A program made the position numbers and the translations under genes. Below, in pieces: positions 29,873 to 38,050 of a DNA stretch of 64,000 nucleotides. The notes under the pieces are model-generated. The model saw nothing but the letters and a program-made list of their open reading frames with translations, was not told the DNA's origin and did no database searches. The DNA is from an uncultured Eubacterium sp. GTDB taxonomy: Bacteria; Bacillota; Clostridia; Lachnospirales; Lachnospiraceae. The first letter of the stretch is position 1. The number at the start of each line of letters is the position of its first letter. The stretch lies in the NCBI GenBank assembly GCA_910585745.1, contig CAJUFM010000005.1:1-64000 (forward strand). Direction: 5' to 3'.

Positions 29873-30892
29873 CTATCTGGAAGTCGTTATGCTGGTTTCC
29901 GCCGTAGTCTTCAGGATCGTGAGGCCAATAGGACCAAGCAGAATGCCCCCAATTCCAAACAATTTGATCCCCACATAGACGGATATCAGCATATACAAAG
30001 GCTTTAATCCCAGTTCCTTTCCCATAAGGCGGGGCTCCATGATCTCTCGGATCAACATGGTGATAACATAGAGCGTCAGAAGCACTGCCCCTTGATAATA
30101 GTCCTTCTGCACCAGCTGGAACACCGCCCAGGGAACGAGAATACTGCCGCTTCCCAGCACCGGGAAGGCATCTACCACCCCGATCACTATGCCGAACAGG
30201 ATCGCATAATTGCTTCCCATCATATACAGTCCCAGTGCGCTCACAGCAGCTACGATAAAAATAATAATACCCTGGGCTTTCAGATAGGCAAACCCCGTCT
30301 CTTTCAGCCGGCGGATATAGGGCATAAGGCTGCGGTAGCGCAGTACATTATCCTGATCAAAAGAAATCAGCAGGGTCGCCATGATAAATACTACAAACCC
30401 GGCGCCCCACTCTCCCAGTGTCACCAGCATTCCGGGAATATACCCTGTAAGTTTCGGAATATAGGTAGAAGATATCTGCACATCCATATTTGAAATACAG
30501 TCCTCCACCCAGGCGTAGGATTCCCCTGCTCCCAGCCCCAGAAGATTATCCATGCCGGTACAGGCTCTCCGGCAGATCTGCATACACCCTCCCATATGGG
30601 CAGGGGTATGCCGTAACATCTCAGTCAGCTGGCCGATACAGATATATCCAATATAGAAAAGAAAACATCCTGCTGCCCCCAACATCAGCACCACGATCAC
30701 AACTGTGCACACTTTTTCATTGATATGGCTGAATCTATGTAGCTTTTCAACCACCGGACGAATGGCTCTGGCAAATACAAAAGCAAATACAAAGGGAACC
30801 ACCAGAGGGAGCAGATAATAAAAGCTGACATATACTACTCCGGCAGTTCCCAGAATGATTAGAAGGTTTCTCCATCTTCCGTTATATCTCAT
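29873..30892 (-). CDS. ytvI: Sporulation integral membrane protein YtvI-like (AI-2E transporter family)
   Basis: The 339-residue protein starts at ATG 30892 (MRYNGRWRNLL), 8 bases after GGGG. It has about eight hydrophobic segments, including NLLIILGTAGVVYVSFYYLL and VVPFVFAFVFARAI near the N-terminus, then LIREIMEPRLMGKELGLKPL and GGILLGPIGLTIL near the C-terminus. The last motifs are the hallmark of the AI-2E/YtvI family of permease-like proteins. YtvI is made in sporulating Bacilli and Clostridia, with a role that is not settled. A 66-residue ORF on the opposite strand overlaps its end but is not considered real. Confidence 0.85.
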   Translation of the reverse strand: MRYNGRWRNLLIILGTAGVVYVSFYYLLPLVVPFVFAFVFARAIRPVVEKLHRFSHINEKVCTVVIVVLMLGAAGCFLFYIGYICIGQLTEMLRHTPAHMGGCMQICRRACTGMDNLLGLGAGESYAWVEDCISNMDVQISSTYIPKLTGYIPGMLVTLGEWGAGFVVFIMATLLISFDQDNVLRYRSLMPYIRRLKETGFAYLKAQGIIIFIVAAVSALGLYMMGSNYAILFGIVIGVVDAFPVLGSGSILVPWAVFQLVQKDYYQGAVLLTLYVITMLIREIMEPRLMGKELGLKPLYMLISVYVGIKLFGIGGILLGPIGLTILKTTAETSITTSR

Positions 30893-30983
30893 GTGTTTAT
30901 CCCCTTTCACAATCCCATTTGTACATATGGCCCGGCTGAAAAACGCAAGCCTCCATAATAGTATTGTCAAAAAGGGCTGAATA

Positions 30984-31685
30984 TTATTCCTTTACAATAA
31001 AACGATATCCCACTGCCCACACAGTCTCGATATACTGGGGATTCTGGGTATCCTTTTCAATCTTTTCCCGGATTTTTTTAATATGCACCGTCACCGTGGC
31101 GATATCCGCTCCCACCGGGCTGAGTTCCCACACCTCTTCAAGAAGTTCTTCCTTAGAAAAAACATGGTTGGGGTTTTTCGCCAGAAAAAACAAAAGATCA
31201 AACTCTTTTGTGGTCAGGGATTTTTCAACTCCATCTACATAAACCCTTCTGGCCGTCCGGTCAATCTTAAGACCGCCCGTGTTAATTACCTCATTTTCCA
31301 CTTTAACAGCAGTTCCCACTAATTTATTGTAACGCTCCAGATGAGCCTTCACCCGTGCTACCAGTTCGCTCGGACTAAAAGGCTTCGTCATATAATCATT
31401 TGCACCAAGACCAAGTCCCCGGATCTTATCAATATCCTCTTTTTTTGCAGAAACCATAATAACAGGTATTTCTGTAACATCTCGAAGCTTGCGGCAGATT
31501 TCAAAGCCGTCCATGTTTGGCAGCATAAGATCCAGGATGATCAAATTAAAATTCCCATCCTTTGCCAGTTCATATCCCTTTTTCCCATCCGTCTCGATAG
31601 CAACCTCAAAACCACTCAGTTCAAGGTAATCCTTTTCCAGCTCCGCAATGGGCAGCTCATCTTCCACGATCAATATTTTCTTCAT
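30984..31685 (-). CDS. OmpR/PhoB-family response regulator
   Basis: The 233-residue protein starts at ATG 31685 (MKKILIVEDE), 5 bases after GGAGG. The receiver domain has the acidic pocket EDE near residue 8, the phosphoacceptor Asp in LIILDLMLPNMDG (about 52) and the KPFSPSELVARV motif (about 100). The C-terminal winged helix (TTKEFDLLFFLAKNPNHVFS, then VTVHIKKIREKIE) binds DNA. It lies 20 bases before the partner kinase's start on the same transcript, as one two-component system. Confidence 0.95.
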   Translation of the reverse strand: MKKILIVEDELPIAELEKDYLELSGFEVAIETDGKKGYELAKDGNFNLIILDLMLPNMDGFEICRKLRDVTEIPVIMVSAKKEDIDKIRGLGLGANDYMTKPFSPSELVARVKAHLERYNKLVGTAVKVENEVINTGGLKIDRTARRVYVDGVEKSLTTKEFDLLFFLAKNPNHVFSKEELLEEVWELSPVGADIATVTVHIKKIREKIEKDTQNPQYIETVWAVGYRFIVKE

Positions 31686-31705
31686 TATATCCTCCATTCT
31701 GTCTG

Positions 31706-33223
31706 CTATTCCTCTACCTGGGAATGGTATATGGGAATGGTGAAATATATCGCTGTTCCCTGATTCAGCTCACTCTCTGCCCATATTTCTCCATCATGTT
31801 CATCTACGATTTTCTTTGCAATGGCAAGTCCAAGACCACTTCCACCGGTCCTTGAATTCCTGGAACTGTCAGTCCGGTAAAACCGGTCAAATATATAGGG
31901 AAGCTCTTCTTTCGCGATTCCCTTTCCGTTGTCCCTGATCATCACTGTGATCTGGTCATTCTCATCCGTGATCCGAATCAGGATCATACCCTGGGAACGG
32001 TCTATATATTTCACCGCATTCCCTACGATATTTGAAATCACCCTTTTTATTTTATCCATGTCAAGCACGATCTGGGTATCTTCATCCACATAACACTGAT
32101 ATAGCAGCTGAATCTCCCTGGTCTCAAGATCTAGTACCATATCGCTGATACATTCACCGAAATAACGATTCACTTTAACCTCTGTATAACGAAACGTTTC
32201 TTTCTTTTGATAAATCTTAGTAAAATATGAAAGTTCATCCACCAGACCTGCCATATCCGAGGCCTTTGAATGTATCGTTCTAACATACCGTTCCATCCGG
32301 TCCGGTGTCGAAGCCACACCGTCCAGAATCCCTTCCGCATAACCTTTGATCGCAGTCAGGGGCGTCTTCAGGTCATGAGAAATATTCCCAATCACTTCCT
32401 TCGTCAAGGCATCCGCTTTGTTTCTCTCTTCAATAGATTCCTTCAAGGCAATCCTCATCCCGTCAAAATCTTTAAACAGCTCCGTAAACTCATTGGTTTC
32501 ATTGGTCTGGATCTTATAATCCATCTCCCCATTGGCTATACGGATAACTGCTGCCTGCAATTTACGGATGGGAATAACAATATTATAATAAGCATAACCG
32601 ATAATCGCAATAATTACAAGTACAGAAATAATTATAAGCATACAGATCAAGCCCACTGTAAAAATAGTAATATGGGGTAAATTTATATTCAGATCCGTGA
32701 CAATACATACGCTTCCAATGCGTCCATCCGGGAGATAGAGCCCCAGCTTTTTCAAAAGAAAACGCTGGGAACCGGCATCCAGATACTGGGCATTATTTCC
32801 ATAAACGTTATTTCTTCCCATCAAGACCCCTATGCCTGTCTGATCATAATACTGTTCATTTCCAAAATAAGTAAATTCTCCATCCAGAATAACAGCTAGA
32901 AATGAGTATTTGTTTTTCAGCATCTCATTTTCTTTTTTTAGAAATTCTTCGTCCAGAAAAACTGTCGGATTTCTAAGCGCAGTATCCTGCAGCTCTAAAA
33001 AATCATATTTGGTATAAGAATTCAGCAACAATACCTTATCAAAGATCGTATAGGGAGAGTCTATTTTTTCAGAATCAATATGATAGGTAGCTTTGATACC
33101 CTGAAGCTCACCATATACAAACAAGATCACCATTAAGATCATAGCAGCGATGGGCGCTACTGCTATCAAGACAAACATATTCCTGCTTTTCCGCAGTCTT
33201 AACGCCACAGAATTTTTTTTCAT
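31706..33223 (-). CDS. HAMP-domain sensor histidine kinase
   Basis: The 505-residue kinase starts at ATG 33223 (MKKNSVALRL), after GAGG. A transmembrane segment (MFVLIAVAPIAAMILMVILF) is followed by an extracellular domain of about 135 residues, a second membrane segment (ICMLIIISVLVIIAIIGYAY), a HAMP linker, the HisKA H-box NISHDLKTPLTAIKGYAEG with the phosphorylated His near 290, and the HATPase with DNGKGI, GGSGLGLAI. It senses an unknown outside signal and passes phosphate to the adjacent regulator. Both genes are on the minus strand and read away from aroF. Confidence 0.95.
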   Translation of the reverse strand: MKKNSVALRLRKSRNMFVLIAVAPIAAMILMVILFVYGELQGIKATYHIDSEKIDSPYTIFDKVLLLNSYTKYDFLELQDTALRNPTVFLDEEFLKKENEMLKNKYSFLAVILDGEFTYFGNEQYYDQTGIGVLMGRNNVYGNNAQYLDAGSQRFLLKKLGLYLPDGRIGSVCIVTDLNINLPHITIFTVGLICMLIIISVLVIIAIIGYAYYNIVIPIRKLQAAVIRIANGEMDYKIQTNETNEFTELFKDFDGMRIALKESIEERNKADALTKEVIGNISHDLKTPLTAIKGYAEGILDGVASTPDRMERYVRTIHSKASDMAGLVDELSYFTKIYQKKETFRYTEVKVNRYFGECISDMVLDLETREIQLLYQCYVDEDTQIVLDMDKIKRVISNIVGNAVKYIDRSQGMILIRITDENDQITVMIRDNGKGIAKEELPYIFDRFYRTDSSRNSRTGGSGLGLAIAKKIVDEHDGEIWAESELNQGTAIYFTIPIYHSQVEE

Positions 33224-33394
33224 ATCTTTCCTCGCTTCTGTATTTTTAAAACATTTTAACATTATTATGGTGCACGCTTTTGCACATTTATGTTTCATCA
33301 GAATTTATTTTATGTCCCTTTAGCACTTATTTTAACACAAATTTATATTTATTTCGATCCTTTTTTATAAATTCCGGGAAATACAGCGCTTTCC

Positions 33395-33423
33395 TTGACA
33401 TCCTTCTTCTTCAATGCTAGAAT
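33395..33423 (+). promoter_or_regulatory. Sigma-A promoter of the DAHP synthase gene
   Basis: TTGACA (33395-33400), a 17-base spacer and TAGAAT (33418-33423) form an almost ideal promoter. It would start RNA near 33430, about 45 bases before the start codon. Confidence 0.8.
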
Positions 33424-33432
33424 TATCTGTGT

Positions 33433-33447
33433 CATGCCAGAGGCATG
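33433..33447 (+). promoter_or_regulatory. Small perfect hairpin at the 5' end of the DAHP synthase mRNA
   Basis: CATGCC, a 3-base AGA loop and GGCATG form a perfect 6-bp hairpin just downstream of the promoter, so it would be at the start of the transcript. It may be an operator dyad or an mRNA stability element. Confidence 0.4.
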
Positions 33448-33473
33448 ATGGGAAATGAGAAAGAAGGAATATT

Positions 33474-34496
33474 ATGAAAGTACTGAGAAATTTACCGAAT
33501 CCTGATGAAATTAAAAATGAATTTCCGATTTCAGAGAAAGCGACAAAAATTAAAGAAGAAAAGGATCGTATCCTAAAAGATATACTGGCAGGCAGAAGTG
33601 ATCTGTTTGCGCTTATTATCGGTCCATGCTCCGCTGACAACGAAGAGGCATTGATCGACTACACCCTGCGTCTGGCCGCGATCCAGGAAAAAGTAGCGGA
33701 CAAGATATTTATCGTACCAAGGGTATATACAAATAAACCCCGCACAACGGGCAAGGGCTATAAGGGGATGGCAAGCCAGCCAGATCCTGAAAAGAAGGAA
33801 GATATGCTGGAAGGACTTCATCTCATCCGCCAGACCCATGTGGCAGTGGTAGAACAGACCGGCATGACCTGTGCCGATGAAATGCTTTATCCAGAAAACT
33901 ATGAATATCTTTCCGATGTTCTTTCCTATGTGGCGATCGGCGCCCGCTCTGTAGAAAATCAGCAGCACCGTCTTACCGCCAGCGGCATCTCCGTACCCTG
34001 TGGTATGAAAAACCCAACCAGCGGATACCTCACGGTTATGCTGAACTCCATTGAAGCTGCCCAATGCAGCCATCATTTTATCTACCGCCAGCAGGAGGTA
34101 GAGACGGAAGGAAACCCCTACACCCATGCGATCCTGCGGGGAAGCGTAAACAAACACGGAAAAAGTCTTCCGAACTACCACTATGAAGACCTTCTCCTGC
34201 TCCACGAGATATACTGCCAGCGCAACCTTGACAATATGGCCGTGGTCATCGACACCAACCATAACAACTCCGGCAAACGCTTCAAAGAACAGATCCGGAT
34301 CTCCAGGGAAGTTCTGGAAAGCCGACGTTTTTCCAACGATATTAGAAATATGGTAAAAGGACTTATGATCGAAAGCTATATTGAAGACGGCTGCCAGAAG
34401 ATTGGGGAAGGTGTTTACGGCCGCTCCATCACAGATCCATGCCTGGGCTGGGAAAAAACAGAGAAGCTGATCTATGAGATTGCTGATCTTTTATAA
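33474..34496 (+). CDS. aroF: 3-deoxy-7-phosphoheptulonate (DAHP) synthase, class I
   Basis: The 340-residue enzyme starts at ATG 33474 after AAGAAGGAAT. It matches the AroF/AroG class: LIIGPCSADNEEALIDYTLR near 45, PRVYTNKPRTTGKGYKGM near 80, AIGARSVENQQHRLTASGI near 150, then DTNHNNSGKR and GLMIESYIEDGCQ near 260-300. It condenses phosphoenolpyruvate and erythrose-4-phosphate, the first step to chorismate and the aromatic amino acids. The metal ligands (Cys of GPCS, His, Glu) are in place. Which inhibitor (Phe, Tyr or Trp) applies cannot be read here. Confidence 0.96.
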   Translation: MKVLRNLPNPDEIKNEFPISEKATKIKEEKDRILKDILAGRSDLFALIIGPCSADNEEALIDYTLRLAAIQEKVADKIFIVPRVYTNKPRTTGKGYKGMASQPDPEKKEDMLEGLHLIRQTHVAVVEQTGMTCADEMLYPENYEYLSDVLSYVAIGARSVENQQHRLTASGISVPCGMKNPTSGYLTVMLNSIEAAQCSHHFIYRQQEVETEGNPYTHAILRGSVNKHGKSLPNYHYEDLLLLHEIYCQRNLDNMAVVIDTNHNNSGKRFKEQIRISREVLESRRFSNDIRNMVKGLMIESYIEDGCQKIGEGVYGRSITDPCLGWEKTEKLIYEIADLL

Positions 34497-34556
34497 TTAC
34501 TTTGTAAGATCTACTTCCGTACCACGGCACTAATGTTAAAAAGAAAAGGAATTATT

Positions 34557-36062
34557 ATGCAAAATCCAATTATAAAATGCGACTACCCGGATCCCGATGT
34601 GATCCGGGTTAATGATACCTATTATATGCTCAGCACCACCATGCACTATTTTCCTGGCGGCGCCATTCTGCGTTCCTACGACTTGATGAACTGGGAACTC
34701 GTCAGCTATCTGTACGATGTTCTGGAGGATACAGAAGCTGCCCGGCTGGCAGATAACAGAGGGATTTATGGGCAGGGCATGTGGGCCCCCTGCCTGCGTT
34801 ATCACGCTGGCACTTTTTATGTCTGCTTTGTGGCAAACGATGTCCACAAAACCTATCTGTTTTACACAACAGATATCGAAGGCTCCTGGAAGCGCCAGGA
34901 AATCGAAGGTTTTTACCACGATGCCTCGCTTCTGTTTGAAGAAAACAAAGTTTATATCATTTATGGAAATACAGAGATCTACATAACAGAACTTAAACCT
35001 GATCTCAGCGGTCCTTTGGAAGGCGGTCTTCACCGGCTGCTTTTAAAGGATACAGGTAAGATCCGTCTGGGATATGAAGGCACCCATATCTACCATATTA
35101 ATGGAAAATATTATCTCTTTTTTATCCATTGGCCGGATACCGGTAACCAGCGCCGTACCCAGGCATGTTTCGTGTCCGATTCCCTGACCGGTGAGTTTCA
35201 GGGCAGAGACGTCCTGGATGATGACATGGGCTTTCACAATCGGGGAGTTGCCCAGGGGGGCATTGTAGATACCCCGGAGGGTAAATGGTTTGCCATACTT
35301 TTTCAGGACAGTGGCGCAGTGGGAAGGATTCCTGTATTGATCCCCATAAGTTTTGAAGATGATTTTCCAGTATTTGGCGCACATGGCGTGGTGCCAAGAG
35401 AGATCCATCTTCCCTCTCTCCGCCCAGAGCATTCCTATGAATCACTTTTCACCAGCAATTTTACAGATAACAACGGGAACTTAAATCTCCAATGGCAGTG
35501 GAACCATCTGCCGGATCCCTCGCTATATGAACTTTCATCCACAGCTTATACAATCCAGACGGACAAGTTATCCACAAATATTGCACAAGCTGTGAATACA
35601 TTAACCCAAAGAACACGTTTTCCACAGACAAAGGCTTCTGTATCGCTGGATGCCTCTCAGTTAAAGGATGGCGATGTAGCTGGTCTCTGTGCCTTCCAGA
35701 GCAGTTATGCACATCTGGCTGTCACCATGGAAGACCAGCAATATTTTCTCATCCTCACAGAACGGAATGTGGGAGATATACCCCAGAACATGACGGACAA
35801 AGATACTTTGCCAGGAAATGAAACCTTTCGGCTGCCGCTGGATGGTCCCATCGTCTCTATCTGCATGACTGCAGATTTTACTGACATGAAGGATGAGGTT
35901 CAGTTTTCTTATCTGAAAGACGGCAACTGGCTCCCTGCAGGCGCCCCCCACAAACTCGCCTTTACCTTAGATCATTTTACAGGCTGCCGGGCAGCGCTTT
36001 TTATGTACAGTACAAAGAACACTGGAGGCCGCTGTACCTTCTCGGATTTTCATTATTATTAA
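34557..36062 (+). CDS. Glycoside hydrolase family 43 enzyme (beta-xylosidase/arabinofuranosidase-like)
   Basis: The 501-residue enzyme starts at ATG 34557 (MQNPIIKCDYPDPDV), with AAAGGAAT upstream, 60 bases after the DAHP synthase gene. The five-bladed GH43 propeller shows the Asp in YPDPDVIRV, the second Asp in YHDASLLFEENKVYI and the Glu in LGYEGTHIYHINGKYYLFF. The C-terminal 180 residues form a beta-sandwich often seen in GH43 xylosidases (LDHFTGCRAALFMYS). No signal peptide, so it is probably cytoplasmic and works on small arabino/xylo-oligosaccharides taken up by the cell. Confidence 0.87.
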   Translation: MQNPIIKCDYPDPDVIRVNDTYYMLSTTMHYFPGGAILRSYDLMNWELVSYLYDVLEDTEAARLADNRGIYGQGMWAPCLRYHAGTFYVCFVANDVHKTYLFYTTDIEGSWKRQEIEGFYHDASLLFEENKVYIIYGNTEIYITELKPDLSGPLEGGLHRLLLKDTGKIRLGYEGTHIYHINGKYYLFFIHWPDTGNQRRTQACFVSDSLTGEFQGRDVLDDDMGFHNRGVAQGGIVDTPEGKWFAILFQDSGAVGRIPVLIPISFEDDFPVFGAHGVVPREIHLPSLRPEHSYESLFTSNFTDNNGNLNLQWQWNHLPDPSLYELSSTAYTIQTDKLSTNIAQAVNTLTQRTRFPQTKASVSLDASQLKDGDVAGLCAFQSSYAHLAVTMEDQQYFLILTERNVGDIPQNMTDKDTLPGNETFRLPLDGPIVSICMTADFTDMKDEVQFSYLKDGNWLPAGAPHKLAFTLDHFTGCRAALFMYSTKNTGGRCTFSDFHYY

Positions 36063-36168
36063 TATGAAAGTAAAGTCAGAAAGATTGAAAAGTTTTTCTC
36101 TATTTGGGGATTGACGAAATGCATAATTTTATTTAAAATAGAAGGGTAGCTATCAAGCTGCCTGACAT

Positions 36169-36240
36169 GCTCTCATAGTTAAATGGATATAACAAGCCCC
36201 TCCTAAGGGCTAGTTGCAGGTTCGATTCCTGCTGGGAGTA
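36169..36240 (+). tRNA. tRNA-Arg (CCT anticodon)
   Basis: The 72-base sequence folds as a tRNA: acceptor GCTCTCA with TGGGAGT, D-loop AGTTAAATGGATA, anticodon stem GCCCC/GGGGC-like with CTCCTAA loop (anticodon CCT, reading AGG), and the T-arm GCAGGTTCGATTCCTGC. The acceptor 1-72 pair is G-T. CCA is not encoded. Its 3' part is repeated at 39576-39608. Confidence 0.93.
36198..36230 (+). repeat. attL-like copy: 33-bp tRNA-Arg segment
   Basis: This 33-base run from the anticodon region to the T-arm (CCCTCCTAAG to TTCGATTCCT) is exactly repeated at 39576-39608. Beyond it, GCGAAGATATT also recurs at both ends (36243-36253 and about 39618-39628). This is the usual footprint of integration into a tRNA gene. 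Confidence 0.85.
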
Positions 36241-36272
36241 CTCGCGAAGATATTGAGGCGTGCAAAATAATG

Positions 36273-36318
36273 AAACCACAGCAATGGGAGCTTGCTCACA
36301 TTTTGCTGTGGTTTTGTT
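36273..36318 (+). terminator. Terminator hairpin after tRNA-Arg
   Basis: AAACCACAGCAA and TTGCTGTGGTTT form a 12-bp stem with a loop of about 18 bases and are followed by TTGTTATTTT. The stem is the same as the outer arm of the palindrome at 16412. Confidence 0.7.
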
Positions 36319-36375
36319 ATTTTATAGGACGAAAGTCCGTGGGATGACCGGCTCTGCCGGGCAGATCAAACACCA

Positions 36376-36520
36376 AATGGAGATAACGGCGCTAATCGAA
36401 CGGCTTGACACGGAAAAGAAAACCATTGAGCAGAAGCTGAAGCTTTACATGGGAGATGCGGAGATCGCAGAAAATGACCGCTACCGCATCACATGGAAGA
36501 ACAGCCGGAGGTTTACCTGG
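36376..36520 (+). pseudogene. C-terminal fragment of a YqaJ-like phage recombinase/exonuclease
   Basis: The frame from ATG 36376 encodes MEITALIERLDTEKKTIEQ, KLKLYMGDAEIAEN and YRITWKNS, the usual C-terminal tail of phage YqaJ proteins. No catalytic domain remains. The open frame runs on to 36628 with unrelated sequence. It is phage debris within the tRNA islet. Confidence 0.6.
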
Positions 36521-36597
36521 ATTTTAGTATTTTCAATTTCAATGGATTCGGCTTTGTTATCGTCCATAAAAAGATTGCAGGCAGGGAGGAACTCTAG

Positions 36598-37117
36598 TAT
36601 AATGGCTAGTAAGAAGAAAGGGCAGTGAATTTATAAGCACAGCAAAAAAACTGATTATTGATAATCTTTCCAACATACCAGATGATATTCAAGATGAATT
36701 TGAGGTCATGGAAAAGCCACGAAAATATTGGAGGTTCCAAAACTTGATTTGATTGATATATATGTTCAAATGGGCTTTGCATATTATGATTTAACAATGG
36801 ACGAACTGGACAAAGATTTAGAAACATTTCGTTGGCTTAAAAAGCCCCCAGTTAACCAGTCGGCAGATAAGTCTTCTGCTATACTAAAGACCGGTCGTGA
36901 GAAGTATGTGTAAAAAGTCCTATGACGATGGAAGAAATTAATCAGGAGATACAAGTTATAGAAAAGGCTAGCCAGAGCAGCAAAACACTGAAAGAAATTC
37001 AGATGCTAAATCCTATAGATGTGGCAACGGCGTTTACACCGCAGAATAATATGAAAAAAAGGAAACTAAACCTTCGGACGATGAAATCCGCAAAATGTTC
37101 GGTTTCCAACACTTAAA
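36598..37117 (+). pseudogene. Decayed antitoxin-like and unknown gene pieces
   Basis: Several short frames follow each other: MASKKKGQ stops at once but the next frame reads SEFISTAKKLIID to RKYWR; then LDLIDIYVQMGFAYYDLT to EKYV (stop near 36911); then PMTMEEINQEIQVIEKA. The pair SSAILKTGREKY / PMTMEEINQEIQ matches SSILKAAREKY / PMTMEEIDEEIQ in the intact antitoxin at 37414. Two frameshifts or stops thus separate parts of an older duplicate copy of the antitoxin locus. Confidence 0.55.
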
Positions 37118-37133
37118 GAAGGGAGTCCCTTTT

Positions 37134-37334
37134 ATGACAAAAACAACTTTTTCCCTGGATGAAATCAAAGAAAAATTAGCCCCTATTGCAACAAAATACA
37201 GTGTGAACAAAATTCTGTTATTTGGTTCATATTCCAGAGGTACAGCGGATTCAGAAAGCGACTTGGATTTTTATATAGAGGATAAGGAAAAACTCCACAG
37301 TCGATTTAGAAAGCTGAAAATCCATGTTTTATAA
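37134..37334 (+). CDS. Truncated MNT-type nucleotidyltransferase domain protein
   Basis: The 66-residue frame from ATG 37134 (MTKTTFSLDEIK) has the nucleotidyltransferase signature LLFGSYSRGTADSESDLDFY with the GS motif and two metal Asp. Full-length MNT proteins are about 95-140 residues with a third acidic residue further on; this one ends right after DKEKLHSRFRK, so it is likely a 3' truncation. MNT proteins act as antitoxins to HEPN toxins by adding AMP in MNT-HEPN systems; here a HEPN-like gene is located 720 bases downstream, but a working pair is not shown. Confidence 0.6.
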   Translation: MTKTTFSLDEIKEKLAPIATKYSVNKILLFGSYSRGTADSESDLDFYIEDKEKLHSRFRKLKIHVL

Positions 37335-37338
37335 TCAT

Positions 37339-37367
37339 TTGTAAATATAGTAGTTGTGTGGTATACT
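37339..37367 (+). promoter_or_regulatory. Promoter of the antitoxin/PIN operon
   Basis: TTGTAA (37339-37344), a 17-base spacer and TATACT (37362-37367) match a sigma-A promoter. GTATAC around the -10 box is palindromic and could be an operator for antitoxin autoregulation. Confidence 0.55.
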
Positions 37368-37413
37368 ATAACAAAAAATTATCAAACGAATTATAAATGT
37401 AGGAGGTGTTTTC

Positions 37414-37617
37414 ATGACAGTGACTCCAGATATTACAGCAAAATTAGAATCCTTATCATCTGACGATTACAAGATGGTAGTCATGCTAATTGATCGACTA
37501 ACAGATAAGCCTTCTTCCATATTAAAGGCAGCCCGTGAGAAATATTTGCAAAAAAATCCCATGACAATGGAAGAAATTGACGAAGAGATACAAAATTATA
37601 GGAGTGAGAAACAATAA
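37414..37617 (+). CDS. Antitoxin of a PIN-toxin system
   Basis: The 67-residue protein starts at ATG 37414 with GGAGG upstream. It reads MTVTPDITAKLESLSSDD, followed by helices with a RLTDKPSSILKAAREKYL stretch. Its stop overlaps the start of the next gene (TAATG). Small size, position and promoter fit a type II antitoxin; the family is not one I can name. A decayed relative lies just upstream (36598-37117). Confidence 0.7.
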   Translation: MTVTPDITAKLESLSSDDYKMVVMLIDRLTDKPSSILKAAREKYLQKNPMTMEEIDEEIQNYRSEKQ

Positions 37618-37991
37618 TGAGATTAGTTGTTGATACAAATATTATTGTATCTGCCTTGCTGTCCTCAGAAAGCAAGGCTTTTCAATTATTATCGGATGTT
37701 TTAGATGGAAAATATATCGTTTTAATCAGTGAAGAAATATTTAAAGAATATGAGGATGTGCTTTCACGAGACAAATTTGGTTTTGATAGCGATATCATAA
37801 ATTTTCTTCTCAACTGGTTTAGAGAGAATGCCGTTTGGGTTGAAGTTTTAGAATCGGATGCTCCAATGAAAGATGAAAAAGATAGAGTTTTTTATGACCT
37901 TGCTAAATCGTGTAAGGCAAGACTGGTAACAGGAAATATTAAGCACTATCCCGTTGATGAACTGGTAACAGCCCTATGGGAGTTGACATAG
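37617..37991 (+). CDS. PIN-domain toxin (type II toxin-antitoxin, TIGR00305-like)
   Basis: The 124-residue protein has the PIN core: LVVDTNIIVSALLS with the first Asp, FKEYEDVLSR with an acidic helix, DEKDRVFYDLAKS with Asp and the VTGNIKHYP motif near residue 107. These give the four acidic residues of a Mg-dependent RNase. It is translationally coupled to the antitoxin (TAATG overlap). It probably cuts RNA when released from the antitoxin. Confidence 0.85.
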   Translation: MRLVVDTNIIVSALLSSESKAFQLLSDVLDGKYIVLISEEIFKEYEDVLSRDKFGFDSDIINFLLNWFRENAVWVEVLESDAPMKDEKDRVFYDLAKSCKARLVTGNIKHYPVDELVTALWELT

Positions 37992-38050
37992 AAAATACTT
38001 TTCCATCATAAACCAAATAACCTAAATAGAGAAAAGAGGGAGATTCAATA

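Noticed and set aside
29778..29978. 66-codon plus-strand ORF with a good AAGGAGG site
   Set aside because: It overlaps the 3' end of the YtvI-like gene on the other strand and has no family-like features; the ribosome site may be chance. It was close to being kept.
36260..36628. 122-codon ORF covering the YqaJ tail
   Set aside because: Its first 35 codons run through the tRNA terminator hairpin, so only the later part is a true gene remnant.
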